This document shows positions 8,243-15,932 of a stretch of 64,000 bases of DNA, piece after piece. The number at the start of each line of letters is the position of its first letter. Within the stretch, counting starts at the first letter, position 1. Source of the DNA: Streptomyces minutiscleroticus (GTDB taxonomy: Bacteria > Actinomycetota > Actinomycetes > Streptomycetales > Streptomycetaceae); contig NZ_BMVU01000013.1 of the NCBI RefSeq assembly GCF_014650875.1, positions 98,387-162,386 of the forward strand. The letters run 5' to 3'. The notes under the pieces are model-generated. The model saw nothing but the letters and a program-made list of their open reading frames with translations. It was not told the origin of the DNA and made no database searches. A program made the position numbers and the translations under genes.

Positions 8243-8290
8243 CGCTTCCGGCGCCGTCCCCCGCACCCGCGGGGGACGGCGCCGGAAGCG
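8243..8290. terminator. bidirectional terminator
   Basis: A perfect 20-bp inverted repeat (8243-8262 with 8271-8290), 8-base loop, between the convergent lipid kinase and DUF5133 gene. Confidence 0.85.
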
Positions 8291-8326
8291 TACGTCGCGT
8301 GCCGTGCCGACGGGCGGGTGCGCGTC

Positions 8327-8557
8327 CTAGGACGCCTCGAGCACCGAGTCGTCGCGGGTGCGGGCACCGGGCAGCCGGTGGCGGGCGGCGACGAGCGCGG
8401 CGTCCACGTCCTTCGTCCCGGTGGAGACGCACAGGGTGTACGCGACGTCGTCCATGCGCTGCCGCACGTCCGCGTCGCCGTTCTCGGCGTGCAGGACGCG
8501 CAGCGTCTCGTACTGCTCGACGAGGTTGCCCAGCACCGCGGGGTGAGCCATCAGCAC
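8327..8557 (-). CDS. DUF5133 protein
   Basis: 76 residues from a GTG at 8557 with a strong AGGAGA site; an ATG two codons later is the alternative. The sequence VLGNLVEQYETLRVLH followed by VRQRMDDVAYTLCVSTGT is the conserved core of DUF5133, a small acidic helical family confined to Streptomyces and relatives. No function is established. A SigB-type promoter candidate at 8614-8638 suggests stress control. It stands alone and converges on the lipid kinase. Confidence 0.85.
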   Translation of the reverse strand: MLMAHPAVLGNLVEQYETLRVLHAENGDADVRQRMDDVAYTLCVSTGTKDVDAALVAARHRLPGARTRDDSVLEAS

Positions 8558-8613
8558 GGTCTTCTCCTGATCCGTCGTCGTGACCGGCCGGTCCCGGCCG
8601 TCCACGCTCGCGG

Positions 8614-8638
8614 GTACCCGGCTTCGCGCCGCGCACGC
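8614..8638 (-). promoter_or_regulatory. candidate SigB-type promoter for DUF5133
   Basis: On the minus strand: GCGT (8635-8638), 15-base spacer, GGGTAC (8614-8619). The -10 box lies in a palindromic GGGTACCC. Predicted leader about 50 bases. Confidence 0.4.
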
Positions 8639-8718
8639 CCGGGTGATCGGCGGGAGCGGCGGTCCGGCAGCGGAAACCGGGTGGCGGCCCGGTGCCCGCA
8701 CGGCCCATCCTCGGCCGT

Positions 8719-9309
8719 ATGACCCATACTTCGCAGACCCCCGACACCGGCGAGCAGAACCTGCCCGAGCGGAGTTTCGGCTGGTCGGACCTGTTCGTCC
8801 TGCCCGCGGACGACCCGCGCGGCGGCAGCCGCGCGGGGGAGCGCGACACGCTCGCCGGCTTCCTGCGCGACCAGCGGCTGACACTGGAGATGAAGTGCGC
8901 GGGGCTGGACGCCGAGGCGCTGGCCCGCCGCTCGGTGCCGCCGTCCGACCTGTCACTGCTGGGCCTGGTGCGCCACATGGCCTACGTCGAGCAGGCGTGG
9001 TTCCGCCGGGTGCTGGCGGGCCAGGACGTGCCGTGGCACTACCGCACCGAGGACGACCGCGACGCCGACTTCGCGGGGGCGGTGCCCGACCCCGAGGTGG
9101 TGGCGCACGCGTGGGAGACCTGGCGCGGCGAGGTGGCGTTCGCGGAGCGGTTCGTGGCCGACGCGCCCGACCTGGAGGTCTGCGGGCTCCACCACGGCAG
9201 GCCGGTCACGCTGCGGGAGGTGCTGGTGCACATGATCGAGGAGTACGCGCGGCACAACGGCCACGCGGACTTCCTGCGCGAGCGCATCGACGGCCGCGTC
9301 GGCGAGTAG
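8719..9309 (+). CDS. DinB-family (DUF664) protein
   Basis: 196 residues, starting at the ATG before THTSQ; an upstream in-frame ATG at 8692 would add nine residues. The DinB/YfiT four-helix metal fold is seen: LLGLVRHMAYVEQAWFRR carries the first His, and VLVHMIEEYARHNGHAD the second and third. Members bind a divalent metal and act in low-molecular-weight-thiol-dependent reactions (in actinomycetes with mycothiol) or as detoxifying hydrolases. No signal peptide. Single gene, divergent from DUF5133, followed by an A9 tract and the VOC gene 150 bases downstream. Confidence 0.85.
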   Translation: MTHTSQTPDTGEQNLPERSFGWSDLFVLPADDPRGGSRAGERDTLAGFLRDQRLTLEMKCAGLDAEALARRSVPPSDLSLLGLVRHMAYVEQAWFRRVLAGQDVPWHYRTEDDRDADFAGAVPDPEVVAHAWETWRGEVAFAERFVADAPDLEVCGLHHGRPVTLREVLVHMIEEYARHNGHADFLRERIDGRVGE

Positions 9310-9461
9310 CGGCCGCCCGGTCCGTGACCCCGGCGGTGCGGGCGGCGCGGACGAGCAGCGCGAAAAAAAAAGGGGCGGGACACCGATGAGTCCCGGGGCG
9401 CGGGCCGGTCGTAACAGGTGACCTTGTTCTCCCGCCGCGGGAACCACCCCAGGAGGCGCTC

Positions 9462-9944
9462 ATGACCACCGACGGATTCACCACGTGCCTGTGGTTCGAC
9501 GGCAGGGCGGAGGAGGCCGCGCACTTCTACGTGTCGGTCTTCGACCGCTCCCGGATCGGCCGGGTCGTCCGCCGCACCGAGGCGAGTCCCGGCCCGGTCG
9601 GCACCGTGCTGACCGTGGAGTTCGAGATCAACGGCCAGCGCTTCCTCGCGCTCGACGGCGGCCCGGAGTTCACGTTCAGCGAGGCGGTCTCCTTCCAGAT
9701 CGACTGCGCCGACCAGAAGGAGGTCGACCACTACTGGGACCGGCTGACCGAGGGCGGCGGCGAGCCCGGCCCGTGCGGCTGGCTCAAGGACAGGTACGGC
9801 CTGTCCTGGCAGGTGGTGCCCACCCGCCTCACGGAGATGGTCGCCGACCCCGACCGGGGGCGGGCGGACCGGGCGATGAAGGCGATGATGTCGATGGGCA
9901 AGCTCGACATCGCCGCCCTGGAGAAGGCCTACGCGGGGGAGTGA
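9462..9944 (+). CDS. VOC-family (PhnB-like) protein
   Basis: 160 residues, ATG preceded by AGGAGGC. TCLWFDGRAEEAAHFYVSVF at the start and FLALDGGPEFTFSEAVSFQI then WDRLTEGGGEPGPCGWLKDRYGLSWQVVP form the paired beta-alpha-beta-beta-beta modules of the vicinal oxygen chelate fold, in the branch once annotated as 3-demethylubiquinone-9 methyltransferase (PhnB). These proteins have no demonstrated methyltransferase activity and most lack known substrates. Cytoplasmic, single gene. Confidence 0.9.
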   Translation: MTTDGFTTCLWFDGRAEEAAHFYVSVFDRSRIGRVVRRTEASPGPVGTVLTVEFEINGQRFLALDGGPEFTFSEAVSFQIDCADQKEVDHYWDRLTEGGGEPGPCGWLKDRYGLSWQVVPTRLTEMVADPDRGRADRAMKAMMSMGKLDIAALEKAYAGE

Positions 9945-10479
9945 GCGGGCCGGGGCCCGCCGCCCCGGCCGCCGCGGCGCGGGGCCCGCACCGGACGACA
10001 CGGGGGTGCGGCCGGTGCGGACCCCGCGCGGAACAGGTAGCCGAGCGTCCGTACGGGGTGTTCTCCGCGGTAGCGGTGGTCGAGCGGTCTCTCCGCGAGG
10101 CCATGTGCGCCAGTCCCTCCCCAGCGGCCCGGTGCCCGGTGCGGCAAGCGCTTACTGCCCAGGGTGCCGAGAAGTGCACCAAGGGTGCGGGCGGTGCCCC
10201 CGGGGTGGCCGGGGTGCCGGATGCGTCTTCAGGGGGATCGCGGGACTTTGAGACGGCGTGCGGAGCCTTTCGCGCGCTGAGTCCACAAAGGTTGCACCGG
10301 ATCCGGGTGTGCGACCTCACACGAGGGGGCGCGCGGCGTCGCGGCGTTGTCGGCCATGCTGTTGGCCTCGGGGTTCGTCACCCATTGAGTCGCAGGTCAC
10401 AAGCCCTCTATCAGGAAGTAACCATGATCACAGGCGGTTCTCACATTGTCTTCACGGGTGGCTCCGTATGCTTCACTGC
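9945..10479. other. intergenic region with possible leaderless promoter
   Basis: 535 bases without a convincing gene. The first 80 bases are GC hairpins after the VOC gene. Near the end TATGCT (10467-10472), with TTGTCT about 15 bases upstream, would place transcription start on the ATG at 10480. Confidence 0.4.
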
Positions 10480-10695
10480 ATGTCCACCACCTCAGAACGT
10501 GAGCCCGTCGTGCCCGGGCGCTCGGCCGAAGAGGTCAACGAGGAGATCCGGGCCCTTTGGTTCCGCACCGGTGGGATGCTGAACGGTGAGCAGCGACGGC
10601 AGTACCAGCGCCTGGTGATGGAGTGGGCGGCCGCCGCCCCCGAGCCGCGCGAGCGTCCCGACGGCGCGCGCCGTCACCCCACGAACGCGGCGTGA
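10480..10695 (+). CDS. small conserved hypothetical protein
   Basis: 71 residues: a Ser/Glu-rich opening, then RSAEEVNEEIRALWF and LNGEQRRQYQRLVMEWAAA, two predicted helices. I recognise it only as a small protein common in Streptomyces genomes; no function is known to me. The ATG at 10480 has no ribosome site but a -10-like TATGCT ends 8 bases before it, so a leaderless mRNA is possible; an ATG at 10468 would give 75 residues. No membrane segment. Confidence 0.65.
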   Translation: MSTTSEREPVVPGRSAEEVNEEIRALWFRTGGMLNGEQRRQYQRLVMEWAAAAPEPRERPDGARRHPTNAA

Positions 10696-10878
10696 CGGCG
10701 CTTCTCCGCGCCTGACGGTCCGCAGTCCCGCCCGTCTTCGGCCACCACCCCGACCGCCCCGCCTGCGCTTGCGCGCGCGGGGCGGCGGCGCGTGGTCCAC
10801 GGCCGGTGTCCGCCGGCGCCGGCGTGCGACGGTCCCTCCTCACGTACCCCACCACCGGTGAGGCGCTTCTCCGCGCGC

Positions 10879-10893
10879 TCTGCCGTCGGCGAA
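10879..10893. promoter_or_regulatory. candidate PopR operator upstream of clpP3
   Basis: TCTGCC-GTC-GGCGAA, close to the TCTGCC-N3-GGCAGA palindrome I recall for PopR control of clpP3-clpP4 in S. lividans; a further TCTGCC follows at 10894-10899. It lies about 95 bases before the clpP3 ATG. Confidence 0.5.
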
Positions 10894-10986
10894 TCTGCCG
10901 CGGGCCGAACGAGCGCCGCCGGCGGCTCCCGCCGGGCGAGGGTGGAGGCACCGCGGCGACACGGCCGCGCCACCCGAGGAGGAGCG

Positions 10987-11646
10987 ATGGCACCCTTCAG
11001 CACCACCGGCCGGGCCACGGCCGTCCCCCTGCCGTACGCGGGGGAGGGCGACACCCCGTCCACCCGGTTCGACGACCACCTGGCCGCCCAACTGCTCGCC
11101 CAGCGCATCGTCCTGCTCGGCACCCAGGTCGACGAGGTCTCCGCCAACCGCGTCTGCGCCCAGTTGCTCCTGCTGTCGGCCGAGGACCCGCGCACCGACA
11201 TCTGCCTCTGCGTCAACAGCCCCGGCGGATCGGTCCACGCGGGCCTCGCCGTCTACGACACGATGCGGCTGATCCCGAACGACGTCTCCACCCTCGCCAT
11301 GGGGTTCGCCGCCAGCATGGGCCAGTTCCTGGTCACCGTCGGCACGGCGGGCAAGCGGTACGCGCTGCCCCACGCGCGGATCATGATGCACCAGCCCTCC
11401 GCGGGCATCGGCGGCACCACCGCCGACATCGCCATCCAGGCGGACAACCTGGAGTTCACGAAGCGGACCATCGAGCGGATCACCGCGGAGCACACCGGCC
11501 AGAACGAGGAGACGATCTCCCGCGACGGCGACCGCGACCGCTGGTTCACGGCCGAACAGGCCCTCGAGTACGGCATGGTCGACCGCGTCGTGGAGTCCCT
11601 CGACGAGATCCGCCCGGCCGCCCGCGAGCGACGGATGGGGCTCTGA
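10987..11646 (+). CDS. clpP3: ATP-dependent Clp protease proteolytic subunit, ClpP3-like
   Basis: 219 residues, ATG after AGGAGGAGCG. This is a full S14 serine peptidase: VNSPGGSVHAGLAVYDTM, the nucleophile Ser110 in FAASMGQFL, His135 in RIMMHQPSAG and Asp184 in GDRDRWFTAEQAL. It would form the tetradecameric chamber that degrades proteins delivered by ClpX or ClpC. The longer frame upstream is Arg-rich and not used. It is followed after one base by a second clpP lacking the His, and by convergent popR, the arrangement of the inducible clpP3-clpP4 system that substitutes when ClpP1/P2 fail. Confidence 0.93.
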   Translation: MAPFSTTGRATAVPLPYAGEGDTPSTRFDDHLAAQLLAQRIVLLGTQVDEVSANRVCAQLLLLSAEDPRTDICLCVNSPGGSVHAGLAVYDTMRLIPNDVSTLAMGFAASMGQFLVTVGTAGKRYALPHARIMMHQPSAGIGGTTADIAIQADNLEFTKRTIERITAEHTGQNEETISRDGDRDRWFTAEQALEYGMVDRVVESLDEIRPAARERRMGL

Positions 11647-11647
11647 C

Positions 11648-12253
11648 ATGACCCAGTACACGATTCCGAACGTCGTCGAGCGCACCCCGCAGGGCGAGCG
11701 CGCCTACGACGTCTACAGCCGGCTCCTGGCCGAGCGGATCGTCTTCCTCGGCACCGAGATCGACGACGGCGTCGCCAACGTCGTCATCGCCCAGCTCCTC
11801 CACCTGGAGTCGGCGAACCCGGAGCGCGAGATCGCCGTCTACCTCAACTCGCCCGGCGGCTCCGTCACCTCGCTCATGGCGATCTACGACACGATGACCT
11901 TCGTGCAGTCGCCGATCTCGACGTTCTGCGTCGGCCAGGCGGCGTCGACCGCCGCGGTGCTGCTGGCCGGCGGCGACCCCGGGCGGCGCTTCGTCCTGGA
12001 GCACGCCCGCGTCCTGCTCGGCCAGCCCGCCAGCGGCGGCACCCAGGGCACCGTCTCCGACCTGAGCCTGCGGGCCAAGGAGATGCTGCGCATCCGCTCG
12101 CAGATCGAGGAGGTGCTGGCCGCGCACACCGGCCACTCCGTCGAGCGGCTGCGCGCGGACATGGACCGCGACAAGGTCTTCACCGCGCACGAGGCCGTCG
12201 CGTACGGCCTCGCCGACCGGGTGCTCGAACGGCGGCTCGCGGCCGCCGCGTGA
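11648..12253 (+). CDS. clpP4: ClpP-family subunit lacking the catalytic His, ClpP4-like
   Basis: 201 residues, starting 1 base after the clpP3 stop, so co-translated. Core motifs VYLNSPGGSVTSLMAIYDTM and GQAASTAAVLLA (Ser100) and DRDKVFTAHEAV (Asp175) are kept, but the usual M-H-Q-P is L-G-Q-P: Gly125 stands where the catalytic His belongs. By itself the subunit should be inactive as a protease. Probably it pairs with ClpP3 to make a mixed-ring complex with an asymmetric role, as non-catalytic ClpR subunits do in cyanobacteria and plastids. Followed by a 28-base perfect palindrome. Confidence 0.9.
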   Translation: MTQYTIPNVVERTPQGERAYDVYSRLLAERIVFLGTEIDDGVANVVIAQLLHLESANPEREIAVYLNSPGGSVTSLMAIYDTMTFVQSPISTFCVGQAASTAAVLLAGGDPGRRFVLEHARVLLGQPASGGTQGTVSDLSLRAKEMLRIRSQIEEVLAAHTGHSVERLRADMDRDKVFTAHEAVAYGLADRVLERRLAAAA

Positions 12254-12313
12254 CCCGGCGGGCCGCCGTACGCACGGGCCGCACGCACGGACCGTACGCA
12301 GGCCGGACGACGA

Positions 12314-12341
12314 GCCGCCGGGCGTCCGGACGCCCGGCGGC
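12314..12341. terminator. 28-base perfect palindrome between clpP4 and popR
   Basis: Two 14-base arms with no loop, lying in the convergent gap (12254-12371). Likely bidirectional terminator. Confidence 0.65.
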
Positions 12342-12371
12342 GTGAGCCGGTGGACCCTTCCGGTCACGGCA

Positions 12372-12794
12372 CTAGGCGGCGAGCAGCAGCGCGTCCGTCC
12401 CGGCCCGCGGCCCGGCGGCCGTCCGGGACGCGGGCCGGACGGCCGACGTCAGGGAGCGGACCCGGGCCGGCTCCCGGGCGGCCAGCTCGCCGTGCACCAG
12501 CAGCAGGAGGTCGGCCAGCCGCAGGCCGAGCGCGTGCGCGGCGGCCGCGAGGACCTCCGACGACGCCTCCTTGCGGCCGCGCTCCACCTCGGAGAGGTAC
12601 GGCATGGAGATCCGGGCCTCGTCGGCGACGTCCTTCAGCGTGCGGTCCTGGGCCAGTCGCTCACGGCGCAGGACGTCGCCCACGACATCGCGCCACAGGG
12701 GCTCTCTGGCGGCCGGTTCCGGAGCCCGTTCCGGCTCGGCGGGAACCGGACGCAGGGGGACGACACGGGACTGGTTCCGCACGTGGCTGCTCAT
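12372..12794 (-). CDS. popR: PopR-like XRE-family activator of clpP3-clpP4
   Basis: 140 residues. A helix-turn-helix of the Cro/CI type occupies about 40-95 (LKDVADEARISMPYLSEVERGRKEASSEVL), flanked by Pro/Ala-rich ends. The protein ends ALLLAA: two C-terminal alanines are the degradation signal by which PopR is kept low by ClpP1/ClpP2 in S. lividans, so the regulator accumulates, and switches on clpP3-clpP4, only when that protease is missing. Position beside the two clpP genes and a matching palindrome upstream support this identity. Cytoplasmic. Confidence 0.85.
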   Translation of the reverse strand: MSSHVRNQSRVVPLRPVPAEPERAPEPAAREPLWRDVVGDVLRRERLAQDRTLKDVADEARISMPYLSEVERGRKEASSEVLAAAAHALGLRLADLLLLVHGELAAREPARVRSLTSAVRPASRTAAGPRAGTDALLLAA

Positions 12795-12912
12795 CCCCCC
12801 AGCCTAGGAGCGTCGCGGCGGGTGGGAAGACGGTGGCGTTCCGCCCTCGGCGAAGCTCCCGGGGACCGCGTGGCGCGGACCCCAGGGGGAGCCGTGGGGC
12901 GCGGGGGCGGGG

Positions 12913-14028
12913 TCAGCGCCTGCCGGGTCCGTCGCGGTGCACCGGACCGTGCGGGGCGTCGCAGTGCGCGCCCGACGGAGCCGGGCCGGCCGCGCCGGTG
13001 CGGACCTCCAGGATCTCGGCGGGCGCGTGGTCGACCTGGAGGGTGGTGTGCCCGATGGCGTACTCGCTGTGCAGGATCGACTCCAGGCCCCGGCGCACGG
13101 TGTGGCAGTCCGCGCCCGGGTCCACCAGGACGTGTGCGGACAGGGCGGGCTGCCCCGAGGTGATCGTCCACACGTGCAGGTCGTGCACCTCGCCGACGCC
13201 CGGCTGGGAGACGAGCCGCTCGCCGATGGCGTCCGGGTCGAGGTGCACGGGCGCCGCCTCCAGGACGATCCGGCCCGACTCCCGCACGAGCCCGTAACCG
13301 GCCTTGGCCATGAGGACCACCACGACGAGGGTCGCGATGGCGTCGGCCCGCGCGAACCCGGTGAGCAGCACGACGAGCCCGGCGACCGCCGTGCCGATGA
13401 ACGCGAACAGGTCGTTGAGGATGTGCTGGTAGGCGCCCTCGACGTTCAGCGAGGTGCGGTTGGCCCGGGAGATGCACCAGGCCGCGGCGATGTTCACGGC
13501 GATCCCGGCCAGCGCCGTGACCAGCACCAGGGCGCCCTCGACCGCGGGCGGGTCGATCAGCCGGTGGACGGCCTCGTACGCGAGCCACGCGCCCAGCAGG
13601 AGCAGCGTGAGGCCGTTCGCCAGCGCGGACAGGATCTCGGCCCGCTTCAGGCCGTACGTGAAGCCGCCCCGCGCCGGGCGCGCGGCCAGCCGCATCGCGA
13701 CGAGCGCGAGGACGATCGAGGCGGCGTCCGTGAGCATGTGCGCCGCGTCCGAGATCAGCGCCAGCGACCGGGCGAGCACGCCGACGACGACCTCCACCGC
13801 CATGAAGGAGGCGATCAGTGCGAGGGCGAGGGCGAGCCAGCGGCGGTCGGCGTCCGCGCTCACCCCGTGCGTGTGGCCTCCGTGTGCGTGGGACCCGTGC
13901 GCGTGGTCCTCATGGGCGTGCTCCTCGGGGGAGCGGCCCGGCCGCGCGCCGTGCCCGTGCCCGCGCTCGGCGACCGTCCGCCGCCCGGCGTCCGGTCCCC
14001 GGGTGTGACCGTGCTGGCCGCTGGTCAT
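12913..14028 (-). CDS. cation diffusion facilitator (CzcD/ZitB-like metal exporter)
   Basis: 371 residues, ATG with GAGGGGGAG site. The N-terminus is a His-rich metal-binding arm (HEDHAHGSHAHGGHTHG). Six membrane helices follow, with the two HxxxD/DxxxD-type sites: SLALISDAAHMLTDAAS in TM2 and YQHILNDLFAFIGT in TM5. The C-terminal cytoplasmic domain has GVGEVHDLHVWTITSGQPALSAHV. This is the ZitB/CzcD proton-driven Zn(II)/Co(II)/Cd(II) exporter group. The tail adds a further His/Asp-rich stretch. No metal regulator gene is adjacent; the AT-richer 14085-14150 is the probable promoter. Confidence 0.93.
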   Translation of the reverse strand: MTSGQHGHTRGPDAGRRTVAERGHGHGARPGRSPEEHAHEDHAHGSHAHGGHTHGVSADADRRWLALALALIASFMAVEVVVGVLARSLALISDAAHMLTDAASIVLALVAMRLAARPARGGFTYGLKRAEILSALANGLTLLLLGAWLAYEAVHRLIDPPAVEGALVLVTALAGIAVNIAAAWCISRANRTSLNVEGAYQHILNDLFAFIGTAVAGLVVLLTGFARADAIATLVVVVLMAKAGYGLVRESGRIVLEAAPVHLDPDAIGERLVSQPGVGEVHDLHVWTITSGQPALSAHVLVDPGADCHTVRRGLESILHSEYAIGHTTLQVDHAPAEILEVRTGAAGPAPSGAHCDAPHGPVHRDGPGRR

Positions 14029-14174
14029 GGGCTCCCCCTCGCTCCGGCTGTCCGCACTGTCCGACCCCCGAGTGAAGCGCACCTCGCGGAGATCGGCAAA
14101 GGCTGCACCGGTGACCGTTGTCATCATCGTTAATACCGCGCTGACCTCCCCTGATTCCCCCGGTGCCGGGCGTG

Positions 14175-15740
14175 TCAGGCGCCGAAGAGCTGGGTCCAGT
14201 ACGTCCCCGCCGGGCCGCCGCCCGCGAAGCCGACACCCATGTGGGTGAAGGCCGGCGCGAGGATGTTCGCCCGGTGGCCGGGGCTGTCCATCCAGCCGCG
14301 CACGACCTCGGCGGCGCTGCGCTGGCCGCACGCGATGTTCTCGCCGATGGTGCGGCGGGCGGACCCCGCCGCCGCGGCCCGGTGCCAGGGCTCGCCGCCC
14401 TCCGGAGAGGTGTGCGAGTAGAACGCGCGGGCCGCCATGTCCGCGCTGTGCGCCTGCGCCGCGGCGGCGAGCAGCGGGTCGCCGGCGAGGGGCGGCAGGC
14501 CGGCCGCGGCGCGCTCGGCGTTGGTGAGCGCGACGACCTCCGCGACCGTGCGCGCCAGCCCGTCCGCGGTCAGCGGCCGGGCCCACAGCGCGGTCCAGTA
14601 CACGTCCCCCGACCGCCGGTCGACGGCGTGCGCGAGGCCGGCCTCCGTGAACGCGGGGTCCAGCAGCGTACGGCGGGGCCGCTCCTGGGAGAGGCAGTAC
14701 TCCACGAACTCCGCCGGGGTGCGCGGGCCCGACACCAGGTGCTCGCCGACGGTGAGGTAGGCGTAGCCGCCGGCGGTGACGCGCTGGTGGACGGAGAGGC
14801 CGTCCGGGCCCTCCGCGCCCAGCCGGCCGCGGGAGGCCATGGCGGCCGCGTGCGCCCGGGCCGCGGCCGCCAGCCTGGCGTCGGGCGACACCGGCGGCGC
14901 ACCGGCCGCCGCACGGGCGGAGTTGGCGGGGGACAGGTCGTCGCCCGGGGGCAGGTGAGGGACGGCCGGGGGCGCGGAGGGAGGCGGTGGGGCGGACGGG
15001 TGCGGCGAGGACGGGTGCGGCACGGACGCAGTACCGGGAGCCGCCGGCGCCCAGGGGGCGGCGCCCGCGCTCGGCGCGGGGTGGGGGCCGGTGCCTCCGT
15101 ACGGTGTGGCGCGGGGGTCCGTGCCTCCGCCCGGTGCGGGGTGGGGGCCGGTGCCTCCGTACGGTGTGGCGCGGGGGTCCGTGCCTCCGCCCGGTGCGGG
15201 GTGGGGGCCGGTGCCTCCGTGCGGTGCGGTGCGGGGGTTGTGGTCTGCGCCCGGCGCGCTGTCCTCGGCGACGTCGACGCCGAAGTCCCGCGCCACGCCC
15301 GCCAGGCCGTCCGCGTACCCCTGCCCCAGGGCGCGCAGCTTCCAGCCGGCGCCCCTGCGGTACAGCTCGGCGAGGAGCAGCACCGTCTCCTGCCGCGGAG
15401 GCGGCGGCGCGAACCGGGCCGCCGTCCGGCCGTCCGGTCCCGCCACGGTCAGCACGGGCGCGGGCAGCCGCCCCAGGGGCGTCCCCGGATCGGCCGGGCT
15501 GACGACGACGGTGACACGGCTCGCACCGGGACGCAGGGCGCGCGGGTCCACCGCGAGGGACGTGCCGGCCAGCCGGACACCGGGCGCGGACGGCTGGTTG
15601 TAGAACACGAAGTCGCCGTCGTCGCGCACTCTGCCGCCGTCGCCCGTGACCAGGGCCGACACGTCGAAGGGGCCGGGCACCCGCAGGGACAGGGCGCCGT
15701 CGGGCAGGGGCAGATTGCCTCCGGGGACCAGCTCGCTCAT
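14175..15740 (-). CDS. TerD domain fused to two CAP (SCP/PR1) domains
   Basis: 521 residues, no signal peptide. Residues about 1-180 are a TerD calcium-binding domain (DGDFVFYNQPSAPGV, then LLLAELYRRGAGWKLRALGQGYADGLAG), typical of tellurite/phage stress proteins in the cytosol. A Pro/Gly linker of 20-residue repeats (period exactly 60 bases, 15088-15240) leads to two CAP domains: one near 290-395 (VGEHLVSG, less conserved) and one near 400-521 with GENIACG, SPGHRANIL and YWTQLFG. CAP domains are usually secreted, so the combination with cytoplasmic TerD is odd. Neighbours give no hint. Start at the ATG before SELVPGGNLPL, the standard TerD opening. Confidence 0.85.
   Translation of the reverse strand: MSELVPGGNLPLPDGALSLRVPGPFDVSALVTGDGGRVRDDGDFVFYNQPSAPGVRLAGTSLAVDPRALRPGASRVTVVVSPADPGTPLGRLPAPVLTVAGPDGRTAARFAPPPPRQETVLLLAELYRRGAGWKLRALGQGYADGLAGVARDFGVDVAEDSAPGADHNPRTAPHGGTGPHPAPGGGTDPRATPYGGTGPHPAPGGGTDPRATPYGGTGPHPAPSAGAAPWAPAAPGTASVPHPSSPHPSAPPPPSAPPAVPHLPPGDDLSPANSARAAAGAPPVSPDARLAAAARAHAAAMASRGRLGAEGPDGLSVHQRVTAGGYAYLTVGEHLVSGPRTPAEFVEYCLSQERPRRTLLDPAFTEAGLAHAVDRRSGDVYWTALWARPLTADGLARTVAEVVALTNAERAAAGLPPLAGDPLLAAAAQAHSADMAARAFYSHTSPEGGEPWHRAAAAGSARRTIGENIACGQRSAAEVVRGWMDSPGHRANILAPAFTHMGVGFAGGGPAGTYWTQLFGA
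15081..15240. repeat. 60-bp tandem repeat, nearly three copies
   Basis: Consecutive 60-base units are almost identical; the third is diverged at its end. They encode the Pro/Gly linker between TerD and CAP domains and would allow length change by slippage. Confidence 0.9.
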
Positions 15741-15932
15741 ACGGGGCCGCCTGTGGGGTGGGGACGGGGATCGGGCCGGCCGTGTGCCGGCGGACCGCGG
15801 TCGCCCGGACAACGTCCCGGCGGTGCGCGCGGGTTCCGCGCACGTCCCGGGCGGCGGCCGGGGCCCGGCCCCGGTGGTCGGCGCGGACGGGAGCGGGAGC
15901 CGGGCAGGGGGACGGGGAGGGGACGCGGGCCC

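Noticed and set aside
4914..8330. 1138-codon open frame on the plus strand across the B12 and lipid kinase genes
   Set aside because: Its Gly/Arg/Pro-rich, low-complexity translation and antisense or out-of-frame overlap with well-formed genes show it is a GC-driven shadow.
14100..14150. Zur or ArsR-type box before the CDF exporter
   Set aside because: AT-richer stretch does not match the Zur palindrome well enough.
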